Below, in pieces: positions 1 to 10,760 of a stretch of 64,000 nt of DNA. Position 1 is the first letter of the stretch. Each line of letters starts with the position of its first letter. Both the position numbers and the translations under genes were made by a program. The DNA is from Metridium senile (Eukaryota > Cnidaria > Anthozoa > Actiniaria > Metridiidae). The DNA lies in contig OX459097.1 of NCBI GenBank assembly GCA_949775045.1, positions 15,791,710 through 15,855,709 of the forward strand. Direction: 5' to 3'. The notes below the pieces were generated by a model. The model worked only from the letters and a program-made list of their open reading frames with translations, was not told where the DNA came from and did not search any database.

Positions 1-42
1 CCCCTGTCCCCTGTCCCCTGTCCCCTGTCCCCTGTCCCCTGT
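1..42. repeat. (CCCCTGT)n heptamer array, cut by window edge
   Basis: Six perfect CCCCTGT units run from the first base. The array probably continues to the left of the window. It has a strong C-rich/G-rich strand bias. Confidence 0.9.
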
Positions 43-217
43 AGATACTATACGTGTCTCTCCTATCCCCTTGTCCCCTAGGGGATATCACTAAGGGATC
101 CCTTACCTGTCCTCTGTCCCAGGCATACACCCTCAGATACTATACGTGTCTCTCCTATCCCCTTGTCCCCTAGGTGATATCCCTAAGGGATCCCTTACCT
201 GTCCCCTGTCCCTCAAC
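43..217. repeat. 92-bp tandem duplication, C-rich
   Basis: A block beginning AGATACTATACGTGTCTCTC occurs at 43 and again at 135 (offset 92 bp) with few differences. It contains the short palindrome CCCCTAGGGG and ends in CCTGTCC-type repeats like the preceding heptamer array. No coding capacity is evident. Confidence 0.8.
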
Positions 218-271
218 ATGTACACCAAGTCCCCCGCTTTTTTATCTATGAACGATCGACGTTATTCAATG

Positions 272-870
272 TATGTACTCTATTGCTTGCTTTTATGGTT
301 TGTACTCTTTTGCTTGCTTTTAGTGTTTGTACTCTATTGCATGCTTTTATTGTTTCTACTCTATTGCATGCTTTTAGTGTTTGCACTCTATTGCATGGTT
401 TTAGTGTTTGTACTCTATTGCATGGTTTTAGTGTTTGTACTCTATTGCATACTTTTTTTGTTTGTACTCTATTGCATGGTTTTAGTGTTTGTACTCTATT
501 GTATATTTTTATTGTTTGTACTCGATTGTATGCTTTATTGTTTGTACTCTATTACATGCGTTTATTGTTTGTACTCTATTGTTTACTTTTAGTGTTTGTA
601 CCTTATTGCATGCTTTTATTGTTTGCACTACATTACATGCTTTTATTTTTTGTACTGTATTACATGCTTTTATTGTTTGTACTCTGTTGTATGCTTTTAT
701 TGTTTGTACTGTATTACATGCTTTTAATGTTTGTAATCTATTGCATGCTTTTATTGTTTGTACTCTATTTTCTGTTTTGTTGTTTGTACTCTATGGCATG
801 CTTTTATTGTTTGTACTCTATTGAATTGCATGCTTTTATTGTTTATACTCATTGCATGCTTTTATAGATT
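272..870. repeat. 27-bp minisatellite in the last intron of lectin 1
   Basis: About 22 degenerate copies of a 27-bp unit with core TGTTTGTACTCTATTGCATG and a T-rich spacer. It ends about 120 bp before the lectin 1 SUEL exon, so it lies in the preceding intron. The long open frames here exist because 27 is a multiple of 3, and they are not genes. The same unit occurs in lectin 2 (13879-14062). Confidence 0.85.
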
Positions 871-988
871 GTGCTCTATCACAAGTTTTATTGTTTGTAT
901 AATAGTCAATTACATGTTTTAGGGTTTGTTCTAAATTTATTTCTTTTAGTGTTTTTACTATCCTTAAGTAATATGTTTATCTCGGTAG

Positions 989-1269
989 GCCACCTTATTT
1001 TATGTGAAAATCAATCTACAATCCTGAGGTGCCCTCATCGTCAACGTATAAACGTGTACTACGCTAACTACGGTAGAAGACATGGCGGCCATGTTTGTCC
1101 GCATCGTCAGGTCAACAATACCAAATGTTACTCTGCCTACGCCAATCGCGTGATCCGTTGTGCCTGTAGCAGTAGGCAGTACTGTCGCTTGTATGCCGAT
1201 AATAAAAATTTCGGTGACCCATGCCGTGGTATTCAGAAGTACATTGAGGTGGCATACAAATGTAGTTAA
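989..1269 (+). CDS. Lectin 1, terminal SUEL (galactose/rhamnose-binding lectin) exon; partial gene
   Basis: Last coding exon of a secreted lectin gene whose upstream exons lie left of the window. The acceptor is CTCGGTAG at 981-988; the exon begins with two bases completing a split codon, exactly as in lectins 2 and 3, and ends at TAA. The 92 encoded residues form one SUEL domain: LCEN at the start, the ANYGR motif, NFGDPC, and the C-terminal KYIEV...YKC. Nine cysteines are present; the RCAC pair adds one to the usual eight. Known family members bind D-galactose or L-rhamnose on glycans outside the cell; sugar specificity here is inference. The codons are intact. Relative to its paralogues the 3' flank has a 1.1-kb insertion. 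Confidence 0.88.
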
Positions 1270-1480
1270 AGTACTAGCATAAACGAGTAAAAGAAACACA
1301 CGTAAATGTTAGCATTCTTCCTAACCACTTTTCAGAGGGTTTTAGTTCTTTCTCCCGTTCCCCTAGTCTTTTTTCGATTATTATTATTATTATTTTTTTT
1401 TTTTAGTCATTTCCCTTTCATTTTTTTTTTTTTTTTTTCAAGTTATTTCTCCCATCTTGGAGTCTATATTTTAAGTAAGA

Positions 1481-1579
1481 GTTACATACCGAGAATGGAG
1501 GCTATAAGCCATATATATCCCGCGGGCCGCAGGCCCAAGGGATATATAGGCTTATAGCCGAACATTCGAGGTATGTAAC
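1481..1579. repeat. 99-bp foldback (hairpin) element
   Basis: GTTACATACC at 1481 pairs with GGTATGTAAC at 1570-1579. Inside, GGCTATAAGCC and TATATATCCC pair with GGGATATATA and GGCTTATAGCC around a GC-rich centre. A strong cruciform or hairpin is possible. Confidence 0.8.
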
Positions 1580-2279
1580 TAATTTATTTCACACTTGAGA
1601 AGGTTTTCTCACAAAAAAACAGTGATTTAATCCTATTCTAACAAAGACACATGATTTGAGTTAAGAAATAAAAGAACGGCTTTTCAAATCTTACTAATTA
1701 GTATCTACTGGGAGTCGTATTTGATAAAAGAAATGATATGAATAGAAAATATTAATGTGCAGGAAACCGGCTCGGTGCATTTTTAAATCAAAATCTTATT
1801 GATAGAACACGATTGAAGGAGGATATGCTATCTTAGTTTTGATTCCTTAATACAAAGACTAAATTAGTCAAACCATTGGAACTAATGAATAAGGTGGAAT
1901 GCTAGCTGTTAATGATTTTTGTCACTAGAATACAACAGTTTTCCCGTAATTGAAGTTTATTGAAAGTTTTCATAACAAAATAGTACTGCCACAATCTAAA
2001 CCATTAGGCTGAGATCTGACTCGACATTTTTCAATGATAACTAAGGTTTTCTGAAAAGAAAACAATGTATGATTTTCACTGATCGTATTCAAAAAAATAA
2101 AACCAATCCAAAAATATGTCAATAATCTGTTCATAATTTAATGTTCATTGTCAATGAATTCCCATAAGGAAATATTAAACAATCACTTTTCAATTCTATT
2201 CAGAAGAATACTAACGAACTTGAATGCTAATGAACTTGATGACATTAAACGAGTTTTTGTTGTTAACTTTCCATCGGAT

Positions 2280-2355
2280 GACTATGTAGTATAATGGGTT
2301 AAAGCGCGGATACAGCAATGCAGAGGTTCTCGGTTCGAGTCCTCGCATTGGTACT
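2280..2355 (+). other. tRNA-like sequence with pol III A and B boxes (pseudo-tRNA or SINE head)
   Basis: TAGTATAATGGGTTAA resembles an A box and GGTTCGAGTCC is a good B box about 45 bp downstream, which is tRNA spacing. The T-arm pairs poorly and the acceptor stem does not close, so a working tRNA is unlikely. It lies inside the insertion in the lectin 1 3' flank. A tRNA-derived SINE fragment is the main alternative. Confidence 0.45.
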
Positions 2356-2432
2356 CAAAGATTTTTTTCTCCAAAAATCGCTATCTAGTAAAAATTTCTA
2401 AGTCTAATGTTGCAATAAATAATAAATGCAAA

Positions 2433-2476
2433 GGTTATAACTAGATATAGACCCGGGTTTATATCTAGATATAACC
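2433..2476. repeat. 44-bp near-perfect palindrome
   Basis: GGTTATA...ACCCGGGTTTATAT...TATAACC reads almost identically on both strands around a CCCGGG centre. It lies within the lectin 1 insertion. Confidence 0.75.
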
Positions 2477-2659
2477 CTTGAATTGGTATAATGAGGGGTT
2501 TATATCGGAGATACATCCCTATGAATAACAAAGAAAACCGTGTCAAGTGTGAAATAAGCCGTGTTTCTCACCTCAAAAAAGTCACATCGATTTACAGGAA
2601 TCTTATAGTGATAGTGTAATACCGAAGCGTAATTGAAATAAAAGTAGTTTGAATGGTAA

Positions 2660-3365
2660 CAATTCTGTTGAGGTATTTGTTGCATTTTCTTTACTACAAA
2701 ACATGTTTTGGCCGAGAAGAGAATGAAAAGACATCAACCTCGTTCCCAGGGCCCTCTCTCTTTTGGTTGGGGCGGGAAATGGCCCTGGCATCGGCTTGTC
2801 GCTTCTGTTTGCTCATTTGTTCATTCATTTCCATAATGTTTCTCAACTGTCATGGGAAAGTTTGACGAGCAACAGACTTAAATTGATCAAAACTGTACAA
2901 TGACATTTTCAGAGAGCTATGGCTCCAAAATAAGAAACAAAACAACTTGAATCAATATTACTAAGGTTCTTTGCTTACAAGAGATAGAAAAATAGTCCAC
3001 AAAATGGTTTTATGCAGAATTAGGCCGTATGTGCCTGCATGTGGTTTTGAAAGACAGTTGACCTTTTGTCCAGAAGTGGGAGTGATATGTTTTGACAAGT
3101 AGCTGGTAGAAATTTTCGTTATTGCGAGATGACAGTCTCTAATTTTCATATCTCTCATAATGATGAAAGTCTATATCTGTTTGTACGAAATTTCACGTAA
3201 AAGGAAAGATTATTTTGATCTAAAGACAAGACAACATTTTTAATCATCAAATTACTTTTCTAAAGTCGTGGAACATAAACTGACTAAACTAAACAACCAG
3301 ACAATTTCAAACGGGTATTAATGAGCTTTATAAAATAACTATTTGAAATCAAGTATTTTGATTGG
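2660..3365. other. Gene-free stretch
   Basis: A degraded copy of the TTTTGGCCGAGA foldback family starts near 2705, at the same relative position as the copy after lectin 2. Beyond it I see only short shadow frames and AT-rich DNA. Confidence 0.5.
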
Positions 3366-4569
3366 TTGAGCAGTCCGGAATATAGTCTTATTTGGCGAGA
3401 TTTCTAATTAGCGAACTGTCCAATCAGGTACCGAAGTTTTGCCGTTACGTCATAGCACGTCACTAACATGAACGAAATCAAAACATGCAAGATGGCGGCC
3501 GCAAAGGCGGATTGCAAATATAGGAGAACTATATGATCTAAAGCTCGTGTCTAAGTCAAACTGCCGTAAATATTTCTACGTTTTTAGGAAATGGACATTT
3601 ATATTTAACCTTCGGGCTGTATGAAATGTATTGCTCAGCTTTATAAGGCCTTTTTTTCGTTGGAAAGACAGTGGTATAATTTAAATTTTTTATTAATCGA
3701 ATCGAGTCAAATCAAGTCTTCGCCCGTCGGTGAATTTTAACGCCAATGGATATTAGTTATCCTATTCAGAATGCTTAAGTACCATAGGAGAAGTGAGGTA
3801 AGGCTTATCTTGCCTAATTGTTAGTGTTTCTTGACTTGAGCAATAATTCAGCTCGTTTATGATGCAATTCGAATCTGTTTATGTTTGATATTTTTCATTG
3901 AGATAGACGTACTCACTGAACTAGATTCGCTTTAAAGAAAGAAAAAGATAAACTAAATGTATGGAGCATATTTAAGGTTATTATTTTTTTAAATTTTCAG
4001 CTTGTCCTGGAATAGTTAGATTCGCTTTGCCTTTTGCTTATTTTAATTCAGTGCACTACCAAATAAATTCTCCAAACCCTGTCTTGCTTTTATTATAGCG
4101 TTCAATACATAAGCTTATTAAAAATTACTTCACAATGGAATTTTCAACATATTCATCATGAAAAAAACCGTTTGACTTACACTGTAAACCCATTCAATCA
4201 TGAATTATTTGACATATTGTTTGGCATGCATATGAAATCTACAAGTTTGTGCTTTGGACTTCTTTAATTCAAATCACAATATAAAAGAATAATCAACAAC
4301 ATGCAAAAACAATATCATCAATTTAAATTTTTATTTAAAGTGACTTCATTTTCATTACATCCTGCAGCAGTTTTATCTGAAAACAAATGGACATACAATT
4401 GAATTGGTAATAAAGTGACAAATAAGAACACAAGGCAGTGACTGTCATTGTTTTTAAATCATTTATACTGATAACTCATCCTGATAAACTTGAAAGGCCT
4501 AACCTTTTTTTATCTCTTATTCACACTTAAAAAAGCAACAGAATCAGCATACTGCATGTTTGTACTTTA

Positions 4570-4660
4570 TTACTGTGGTTCCTCTATTAAGCGGTCACCC
4601 TCAGGACTTTCCAAAGTGGCTGCCTAATAGAGGTTGGCCGCTAATTAATAGAGATATAGA
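4570..4660. repeat. Fragment of the CCTCTATTAAGCGGTCACC repeat family
   Basis: TCCTCTATTAAGCGGTCACC followed by CCTAATAGAGGTTGGCCGC matches the terminal and subterminal motifs of the TA-flanked MITE at 18084-18530. Only a partial copy is present here. Confidence 0.55.
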
Positions 4661-4978
4661 ATAAGTATCTATAGGATTAGATTTGGGACTTTTTATTGTG
4701 GCCGCCTATAGTTGTTGTACCACTGTGTTTTCTTTTTTTGAGTATATGGATATTTTGTGCAACTATTTACATATTGCATGTGTACTTCGATCCATATTTG
4801 ATACTTTTTATATGCAGTACTGTACTAAGATAACCATTTCAATTTTCTTGTATCATAAAGTGTTTCATTACAATTTTGAAATAAAGTGTTATTTTTGTCA
4901 ATATTATTATCATTTTTATTATCATTAAATTGTTGTTGATTAGTTCTGAATAAAAGTTATTACTATATTAATAATGAT

Positions 4979-4979
4979 G

Positions 4980-5078
<99 letters not shown>

Positions 5079-5079
5079 G
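4979..5079. repeat. (TAA)n microsatellite
   Basis: About 33 uninterrupted TAA/AAT units, ending at the left edge of a nested TIR element. Confidence 0.95.
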
Positions 5080-5869
5080 AGTGGTTTTCATTAGCCCATG
5101 AAAAAAGTGTAATAGGGAAAGAGTAATAAAATGTATTTAATGTTCATAATTTACTTCAAAACTTGGTAACTGTAAATCTGTACTCTTTGGACTCCCTATT
5201 CACAAACCTGCAAGAAATATCTGCTCATCTTCTCACTTGTTGCTATCCTCAAAGTCATACAATATCAAGTCATATGGTCTACGGTCTTTATCTCAGATGC
5301 TGCTCCTCTACTTTGGAACTCTCCACCTCCTGGGAGGGGTACTCCCTTTGTCCAAGTGGTAGGGGTGATCGGCATACCTTTTAGGGTAAAAATGTTCCCT
5401 GTGCGAACCTTTTAGGGTCCTTTTAGGGTTCTGGCTCAAAAATCAGTTACGTAACATGATTTCATACCTAAAAGAGTCAAGGAGACAAGGCTTTATCAGT
5501 TATTTTTATCTGTGCGTATCTTTTAGGGGTCGTTTTCAAAACCTCCGCCGATCACCCCTACCACTTGGACAAAGGAAGTACAACCCCCGGGCTCCACCTC
5601 CTTCAACTAAAGACATTTCAAGTCTATCTTTCTTCGAGTCAAATATCAAAACTCCTTTGTTTAAATTAGCTTTTTCATTGCTATCATATCCATTTGTTAT
5701 TTTAAGTGTTTAAAACAGACATGTATAAGCACTATACAAGCCATATATATAATCATATATATATTATTTAGTGTGTAATAGTGCTATTGAACAAGTAATT
5801 ATAAAACACAAAGTGAAAGTGTAATAAAGCATATGAAGCTGTGTTTCACGGGTTAATGAAAACCACTCT
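5078..5869. mobile_element. Nested TIR element with an internal foldback
   Basis: AGAGTGGTTTTCATTA at 5078 pairs with TAATGAAAACCACTCT ending at 5869, with AAT outside both ends. Inside, 35-bp arms at 5339-5373 and 5547-5581 (core CCACTTGGACAAAGG) form a second inverted repeat around CCTTTTAGGGT motifs like those at 7622-7870. This suggests one repeat nested in another. No transposase frame is seen. Confidence 0.6.
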
Positions 5870-6780
5870 AATATTACCTAATAATTGATAGTAGAAGAAT
5901 AGTCTACAATACTGTGCAAATCAAACCTTACATGTTACGAAATTTCGGTATAAAAAATACTCACACTTGTATTGAAACAACTTTGTTTTCATTTAATAAC
6001 TCCACAGGCCTTATTTACAAAGTATTGCACCCTTCCAACATCGAATGTTAAGCTTAATTATCATGTTTATATTAGTTATGAAGACATACTATGAGCGTAC
6101 ATGTGAGCTTGGATGTTGCTAGCTAATACAAAATGACAGCATAGCCTTCCAAAGCGATCCTAAATTCATCAGAGATGCAAATTCTGGGATGAACTGTAGA
6201 CCGATCGAACCTGGAGCGCAACGCGTCGAAGTATCAAATATCTTCAAAAAATTATGTCAAACTTTAGCTTAAATCTACCACTACAAAAAAATATCTACCA
6301 TGCTGACACTTTGCATACAGTTAGAGAGAACATCCAAGAACCCACAAAAAATCGAACTTTCCACCGGAAAATTCAAATACGACGGCAATGAAGGAAAGTA
6401 ATCATACTTACCGATTGAAAATCAACAAAATGGCGAACAACCAGCACGATGAAAAGACGATTTAAAGTACTTTTTTCTCACTCTACATCATCCAGTCGAT
6501 GTGTCAGCCATGTTTAGGTCCATATCCTTTCAAACAAACTAAAAGTTCGCGGATATTTCACCCGAGAAAGCGCTGGAGACGACTTTTACAAACAAATCGA
6601 TTATTTTTGCGTATTTTTCTCTATTTCAGCTTAGACAAAGGAAATATCACGTGACGTATCTCGCCAAATAAGACTATATTCCGGACTGTTGAGGCGCGTG
6701 CTTTATGAGAGCACACAGCATGCGCGTTTGCATGTTGATCAATTTGTATTTTATAAAAGAAATAAAAAACTTGCTTTCCC

Positions 6781-6908
6781 TGCTGTATGCAGTTATAAAG
6801 CACTTGGGGATTGTCAGAACACTCGAGAAGTGTTGAGAAGCACTCCGCTTCGCGTCGTGCTTCTCTCGTGTTCTGACAACCCCGCGTGCTTTATAACTGC
6901 ACACAGCA
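6781..6908. repeat. 128-bp foldback next to the 3.3-kb element
   Basis: TGCTGTATGCAGTTATAAAG pairs with CTTTATAACTGCACACAGCA, and the inner GGGGATTGTCAGAACAC with GTGTTCTGACAACCCC. The centre is GC-rich. A related GCGTGCTTTATGAGAGCACA motif lies at 6696-6715, at the right edge of the transposon insertion site. Confidence 0.75.
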
Positions 6909-6919
6909 CGCGCGCGCGT

Positions 6920-7870
6920 TTTCTATTCCTTCATTATTTTCAATTTCACGGGCAGTTTGCAAACTTCAACCTAAAGTTTACACTAAATTAAAATACAAAC
7001 AGAGACAAGAAAAAAACTTATTGAAAAAGCTTATTGTTTGTGATTCAAAAACTCTAAGCTTCGAATATGTTCATTGCCGCCCTAGTTTTAGTGTAAAAGT
7101 TTGAGATTTTTGCTCATCCTCGGCGTTTTGATTGAAATGAAACAAACACTTTACTAAAAAAAGATTTTTTTCTCGGGGGGGGGGGGGGGGGGCTTTTTCT
7201 TCAAAACTTCTATTTAACTGAAATCGTTTAAAAGAAAAAAACATACCTAGCCATGATTTGTAGCCAACAGTCGGTTTTTGAGAGGATGTTTTTGTCGGTT
7301 TAACTTTCATGAAACAACATCTTCAGTTTGTTTTTTCCTTCGTCGTTGCATTGTAGCTGAATCCATTGCCGATCGGTTGCCGAATTTCACGTGTAAAATC
7401 CTTACTTCTTCATTGTTAGCTTTAGTAGAGAACTTTGTTTAGATTTGTATATATGTGCTTCCTAACAGAATTGAATTGATCATCGAAAAACAAGTAATTT
7501 GATCACCACGAGGTTGATTGAAATGGTACGTTTAATTCATTTGTCGTTCAGCAGATTTATTTTCGCTTTCTTATTGACTAAGCGTACACTGAGCTACAAA
7601 ATGGTTTTTTAGTCTCGCTTCCGGGGGGGGGGGGACTCCCTTAGAAAATGGATAGGGGTGCTCGGCGGACGGTTTTGAAAATGACCCTAAAAGGTACGCA
7701 TAAATTAACTCAGATACTGATTTCAGACCCTAAAAGGTACGACCACATCAAAAAATCTTTCAATATGTATAATCTTAAGTTCGAAAACTGACCCTAAAAA
7801 GGTACGGTGCCAGTTCGAGGCCCCAAAACGTACACGAGGGTCTTATTTCCGACCCTAAACGAGCACCCCT
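6920..7870. other. Gene-free stretch with G-runs and an ACCCTAAAAGGTACG repeat
   Basis: There is an 18-G run at 7175-7192 and a 12-G run near 7623. From 7622 to 7870 the motif CCCTAAAAGGTACG recurs several times between GGGGGACTCCC and GAGCACCCCTAT, with partial complementarity of the ends. The same motif family appears inside 5339-5581. No convincing coding sequence. Confidence 0.6.
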
Positions 7871-7876
7871 ATCAAT

Positions 7877-8515
7877 TGCAATGGCATTTGGGACTCAATA
7901 CATCAGTATTTTATCACTGTATCTACTATACGAAAAATAATGATACAATAGCCTAATCGATGGCTGGAGCATTTCTAATGATGATTTGATATGTTGGTGT
8001 TGAATTTGCTTCATAAAAACCCATATGAAATACGCATTGATAATTTTTCTTAACTCTTTAGCGGGCAGAATGAAGAATTCGAATTCGTGCCCTTGAATAC
8101 GCTGCTGTTTATAAAACTGTAACGTTCTCAGTTTGATAGACACTGTGCTAATAACGAATTCCATGCGTTGCCTGATACATGCTGCAGCATTTAACACCAA
8201 AACTAAGCACTCAAGTTCTGATTAGCAAAAGAATACTGTCCCTTATTTGAGAATGAAGTCAAAACTGTACATTTTCACGTCAGACAAGTACACTGGAAAA
8301 CATCGTACTTTCTTTCTTATTTTAATAGACGAAAACATACAGTTCAAGCAAACATTTTACATTCATATCAAATCTTGGTCTCACTACTTGGTATTGTGGT
8401 GCTTTTTCTTTCCAGTTTTACAAAGCGAGCCGAGAAACAGCTGTTTTTTTAGGAACGACTCACTCGCGCACTTGCTTTCCCCAAACTCGTTTGTAAAGGA
8501 TTGTGGGTAAATATG
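7877..8515. repeat. Dispersed repeat, copy 1 (0.64 kb)
   Basis: Similar end to end, in the same orientation, to 23457-24106. Both start TGCAATGGCATTTGGGACTC and end near TTGTGGGTA. The short frames differ between the copies and look spurious. Family unclassified; no TIRs or tail seen. Confidence 0.75.
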
Positions 8516-8564
8516 CAAATTTCCCAGAGCATTCTCCCTTTTAGAGCCAAATAAAGTGGAGTAA

Positions 8565-9036
8565 TTTAAAGTGCACCTGACGCCTTTCATGATATTTTGC
8601 GAATCTGTTGTACGTAATTACGTAAGGTGTATAATAAATGTACTTAATTTTTCTTGATGTCGACCTCTCCTTTCTGAGATATAAACATTTGAAATCTGAA
8701 AATGCAAATGAAATGACGTCATCCCAGGCCTCATTAAATATACAAAAGTTCTCTGAAATAATTATAGCAATTTTTTAAAGCTCAATATCTGTATAACTAA
8801 TATTCACACTACCATTAACATTTTTACTACTTTACAAAAACAAGCCTGCTGTCAGCTTTGAAACAAAACTTTGACAAATTCCTGGGATGACGTCACCTCA
8901 TTTGCATTTTCAGATTTCAAATGTTCATATCTCAAAAAGGAGAGGTCGACATCAAGAAATATTAAGTTCACTTATTATACACCTCATGTACAACAGATTT
9001 GCAAAATATCATGAAGGGCGTCAGGTGCACTTTAAA
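8565..9036. mobile_element. 472-bp foldback MITE
   Basis: TTTAAAGTGCACCTGACGCC at the left pairs with GGCGTCAGGTGCACTTTAAA at the right. Pairing continues for about 160 bp through GTCGACCTCTCC and ATGCAAATGA...TGACGTCATCCC, leaving a centre of about 150 bp. Arms this long with no coding capacity are typical of foldback MITEs. Confidence 0.85.
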
Positions 9037-9119
9037 GTAAACACAACACGAAATAATTTGAAAAAGTTTCGAGGTCTCCATGACTTCATCATCAGGAATA
9101 AACTAACAATAATAGAAGA

Positions 9120-10760
9120 GTGAAAGTCCGAATTAATAAATAAATACATAAATACATATATAAATAATTATATGGATAAAGCAATCAGTAATAAAAATCA
9201 TATATAGTTAATTATGATATAGTTATGATATAGTTAGATACAATATAGAAAATAAATACATTACCTAGTAGTATCCAATTAAATAGTAGCCAATTAAATA
9301 GTTTCAGCGGGATCAGAATTAAACGAGTAAACAGAAGTCGATAATCAATCGAATCACTTATGGCACATGGTCTTCAAGTGATATCCTCTGCGAAAATAAT
9401 CACAACGTCAATCACCGTCAATCACAGACCTGATATGATTGGACAATATCAAGGTTGTCATGGTATCGACGAAATCAATGGGACAACATGTCATGATGTC
9501 GAGGCTAAAGTGAGGCCGCAAAGGCCATCGGGGTACTATTGTCCTATTGTCCATTTTGTCTGGTCGGAAAATGACGACGACGACGACGACGACGAAAAAA
9601 CAAACGCATTTTATAACTGTACTACCACAGGTAGCCCAGTAATAATCATAAGGGTGTTAATACATACATCTCTTCAATATATGTCCCCATATTAATAAGG
9701 GCTTTTCAACAACTAGATTAATTTAATCTTGTTGACGATTGTATAACTAGTTGTTGAAAAAAATATATTATCTGTATTAGTTTACAATATGTGACTCTGG
9801 TAATTCAATTAGACATTAAGTGATTTGCTAGAAAAACTAATTTAAGTTCTTTCTTGAATTTATGCAAAATTCACTCCTTTTTGAAGTCAGATTGTAGTAA
9901 TGTCTACTTCCATTACTAAAGCGGAAAATTTAACATGCAAAATAATATCGCTCCGGGAGGTTTCACCCGATTGTTTAGTTCATTTAGTAAAGCTGATAAT
10001 AGAAAAATCAACTTGTATTTGAAAAGTAAATTGAAAAAAAATTTGTGGAGTGTTAAACGGACCGATTTTCTTTTAGCACTTCCTCTTTCTACTTTGCTGC
10101 GAATAATGTCTACCAATATCACTTTGATTAAGATAAATAAATATCAAACATGTTAATTAGATTGTTAATTACGCTGCTTTAATAAACATCAGTTAACATT
10201 ACCCTAAAGTGGTTACCAAAACCAAACGGTAAAAAAGGCTAGAGTTCGAAACATTACTAAGTAAAATTAAGGATCATTTCTTACGATGATATAATTATAT
10301 TTAATGGTTATCAAATATATTATACACCGACGCAGATTGACCGTGGTTTTCACTGACGTCATCAAAAACATTTCAGTCCATATCAGAAGTAAAATAGAAG
10401 TACTTTCAAACTATCCCGTAAAACTATCCCGTGAATAAACTATAGGATACACGAAGCTTGTACACGAGAGCAACATAGATCGCTGTTTATAATTTACTAA
10501 AACATAACAATCAATAAACAACAATAAAATTTTAACGTCTGCTTTATTACCCTTTGGGCCATTGTCCTGCCCAGGCAAATCTCTTCCCGAAGCCCAAAAC
10601 CCCGATAATCTAAATAGATAAAACATTTGAAATCAAAACAATAACAACCTACTTCTACTTTTAGATTTGGATTTCCTTTTGACGTTTTAATGGTCAAAAT
10701 CCTAAAGATTGACATTTTATTTGATTTTCCGCAAACCGCAAACATCAAAATTGTTGCTAG
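9120..10760. other. Gene-free stretch
   Basis: Contains a short GAC run at about 9573-9595 and a small inverted repeat (TTTTCAACAACTAG at 9703-9716 against CTAGTTGTTGAAAA at 9747-9760). The longest frame, 9360-9695, encodes 111 residues with a poly-Asp stretch from the GAC run. It has no signal peptide, no domain I recognise and no splice context, so I do not call it a gene. Confidence 0.5.

Larger units (their letters stand above)
1476..2558. mobile_element. Insertion in lectin 1 3' flank, non-autonomous DNA element
   Basis: Lectin 3 reads TTTTAAGCCGTGTTTCTC where lectin 1 has TTTTAAG, about 1.08 kb of extra DNA, then CCGTGTTTCTC. TAAG is present at both edges (1472-1475 and 2555-2558), a possible 4-bp target-site duplication. 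Inside, a 25-bp inverted pair (1584-1608 and 2533-2557, 23/25 matches, outer part TTATTTCACACTTGA) looks like terminal inverted repeats. The left edge carries a separate foldback. No transposase frame is seen, so I infer a MITE-like element. Confidence 0.6.
1270..2650 (+). other. Lectin 1 3' flank, split by an insertion
   Basis: After the stop codon the sequence follows the 3' flanks of lectins 2 and 3: GAAACACACGTAAAT, ACCACTTTTCAGAG, then T-rich sequence to about 1475. It resumes at 2559 with GTGTTTCTCACCTCAAAAAA, leading to the shared AATAAAAGTAGTTTGAA block near 2637, which holds the likely poly(A) signal. The DNA in between (1476-2558) is absent from the paralogues. Confidence 0.7.
3371..6688. 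mobile_element. 3.3-kb non-autonomous DNA transposon-like element with 31-bp TIRs
   Basis: Perfect 31-bp terminal inverted repeats lie at 3371-3401 and 6658-6688 (outer end CAGTCCGGAATATAGTC). TTGAG stands directly outside both ends (3366-3370 and 6689-6693), indicating a 5-bp target-site duplication. No transposase frame is visible inside; the content is AT-rich, with a TAA microsatellite and a nested TIR element. The superfamily is uncertain: a 5-bp duplication fits neither Tc1/mariner (TA) nor hAT (8 bp). Confidence 0.8.

Noticed and set aside
146..867. Hydrophobic, Cys/Leu-rich frames resembling membrane proteins
   Set aside because: Caused by the T-rich 27-bp minisatellite in the lectin 1 intron; three overlapping frames are open only because 27 is a multiple of three.
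272..870. CRISPR-like regular repeat array
   Set aside because: There are no unique spacers between units, no cas genes, and the context is a spliced eukaryotic gene.
1000..1299. Antisense frames opposite the lectin SUEL exons (also 31891-32190)
   Set aside because: Shadows of the SUEL exons; they lack cysteine spacing, signal peptides or splice signals, while the sense strand fits the family exactly.
2280..2355. Functional tRNA gene
   Set aside because: A and B boxes are good, but T-arm and acceptor stem pairing fail, so it is listed only as tRNA-like.
9360..9695. 111-codon frame with a poly-Asp stretch
   Set aside because: The Asp run comes from a GAC microsatellite, and the rest matches nothing I recognise.
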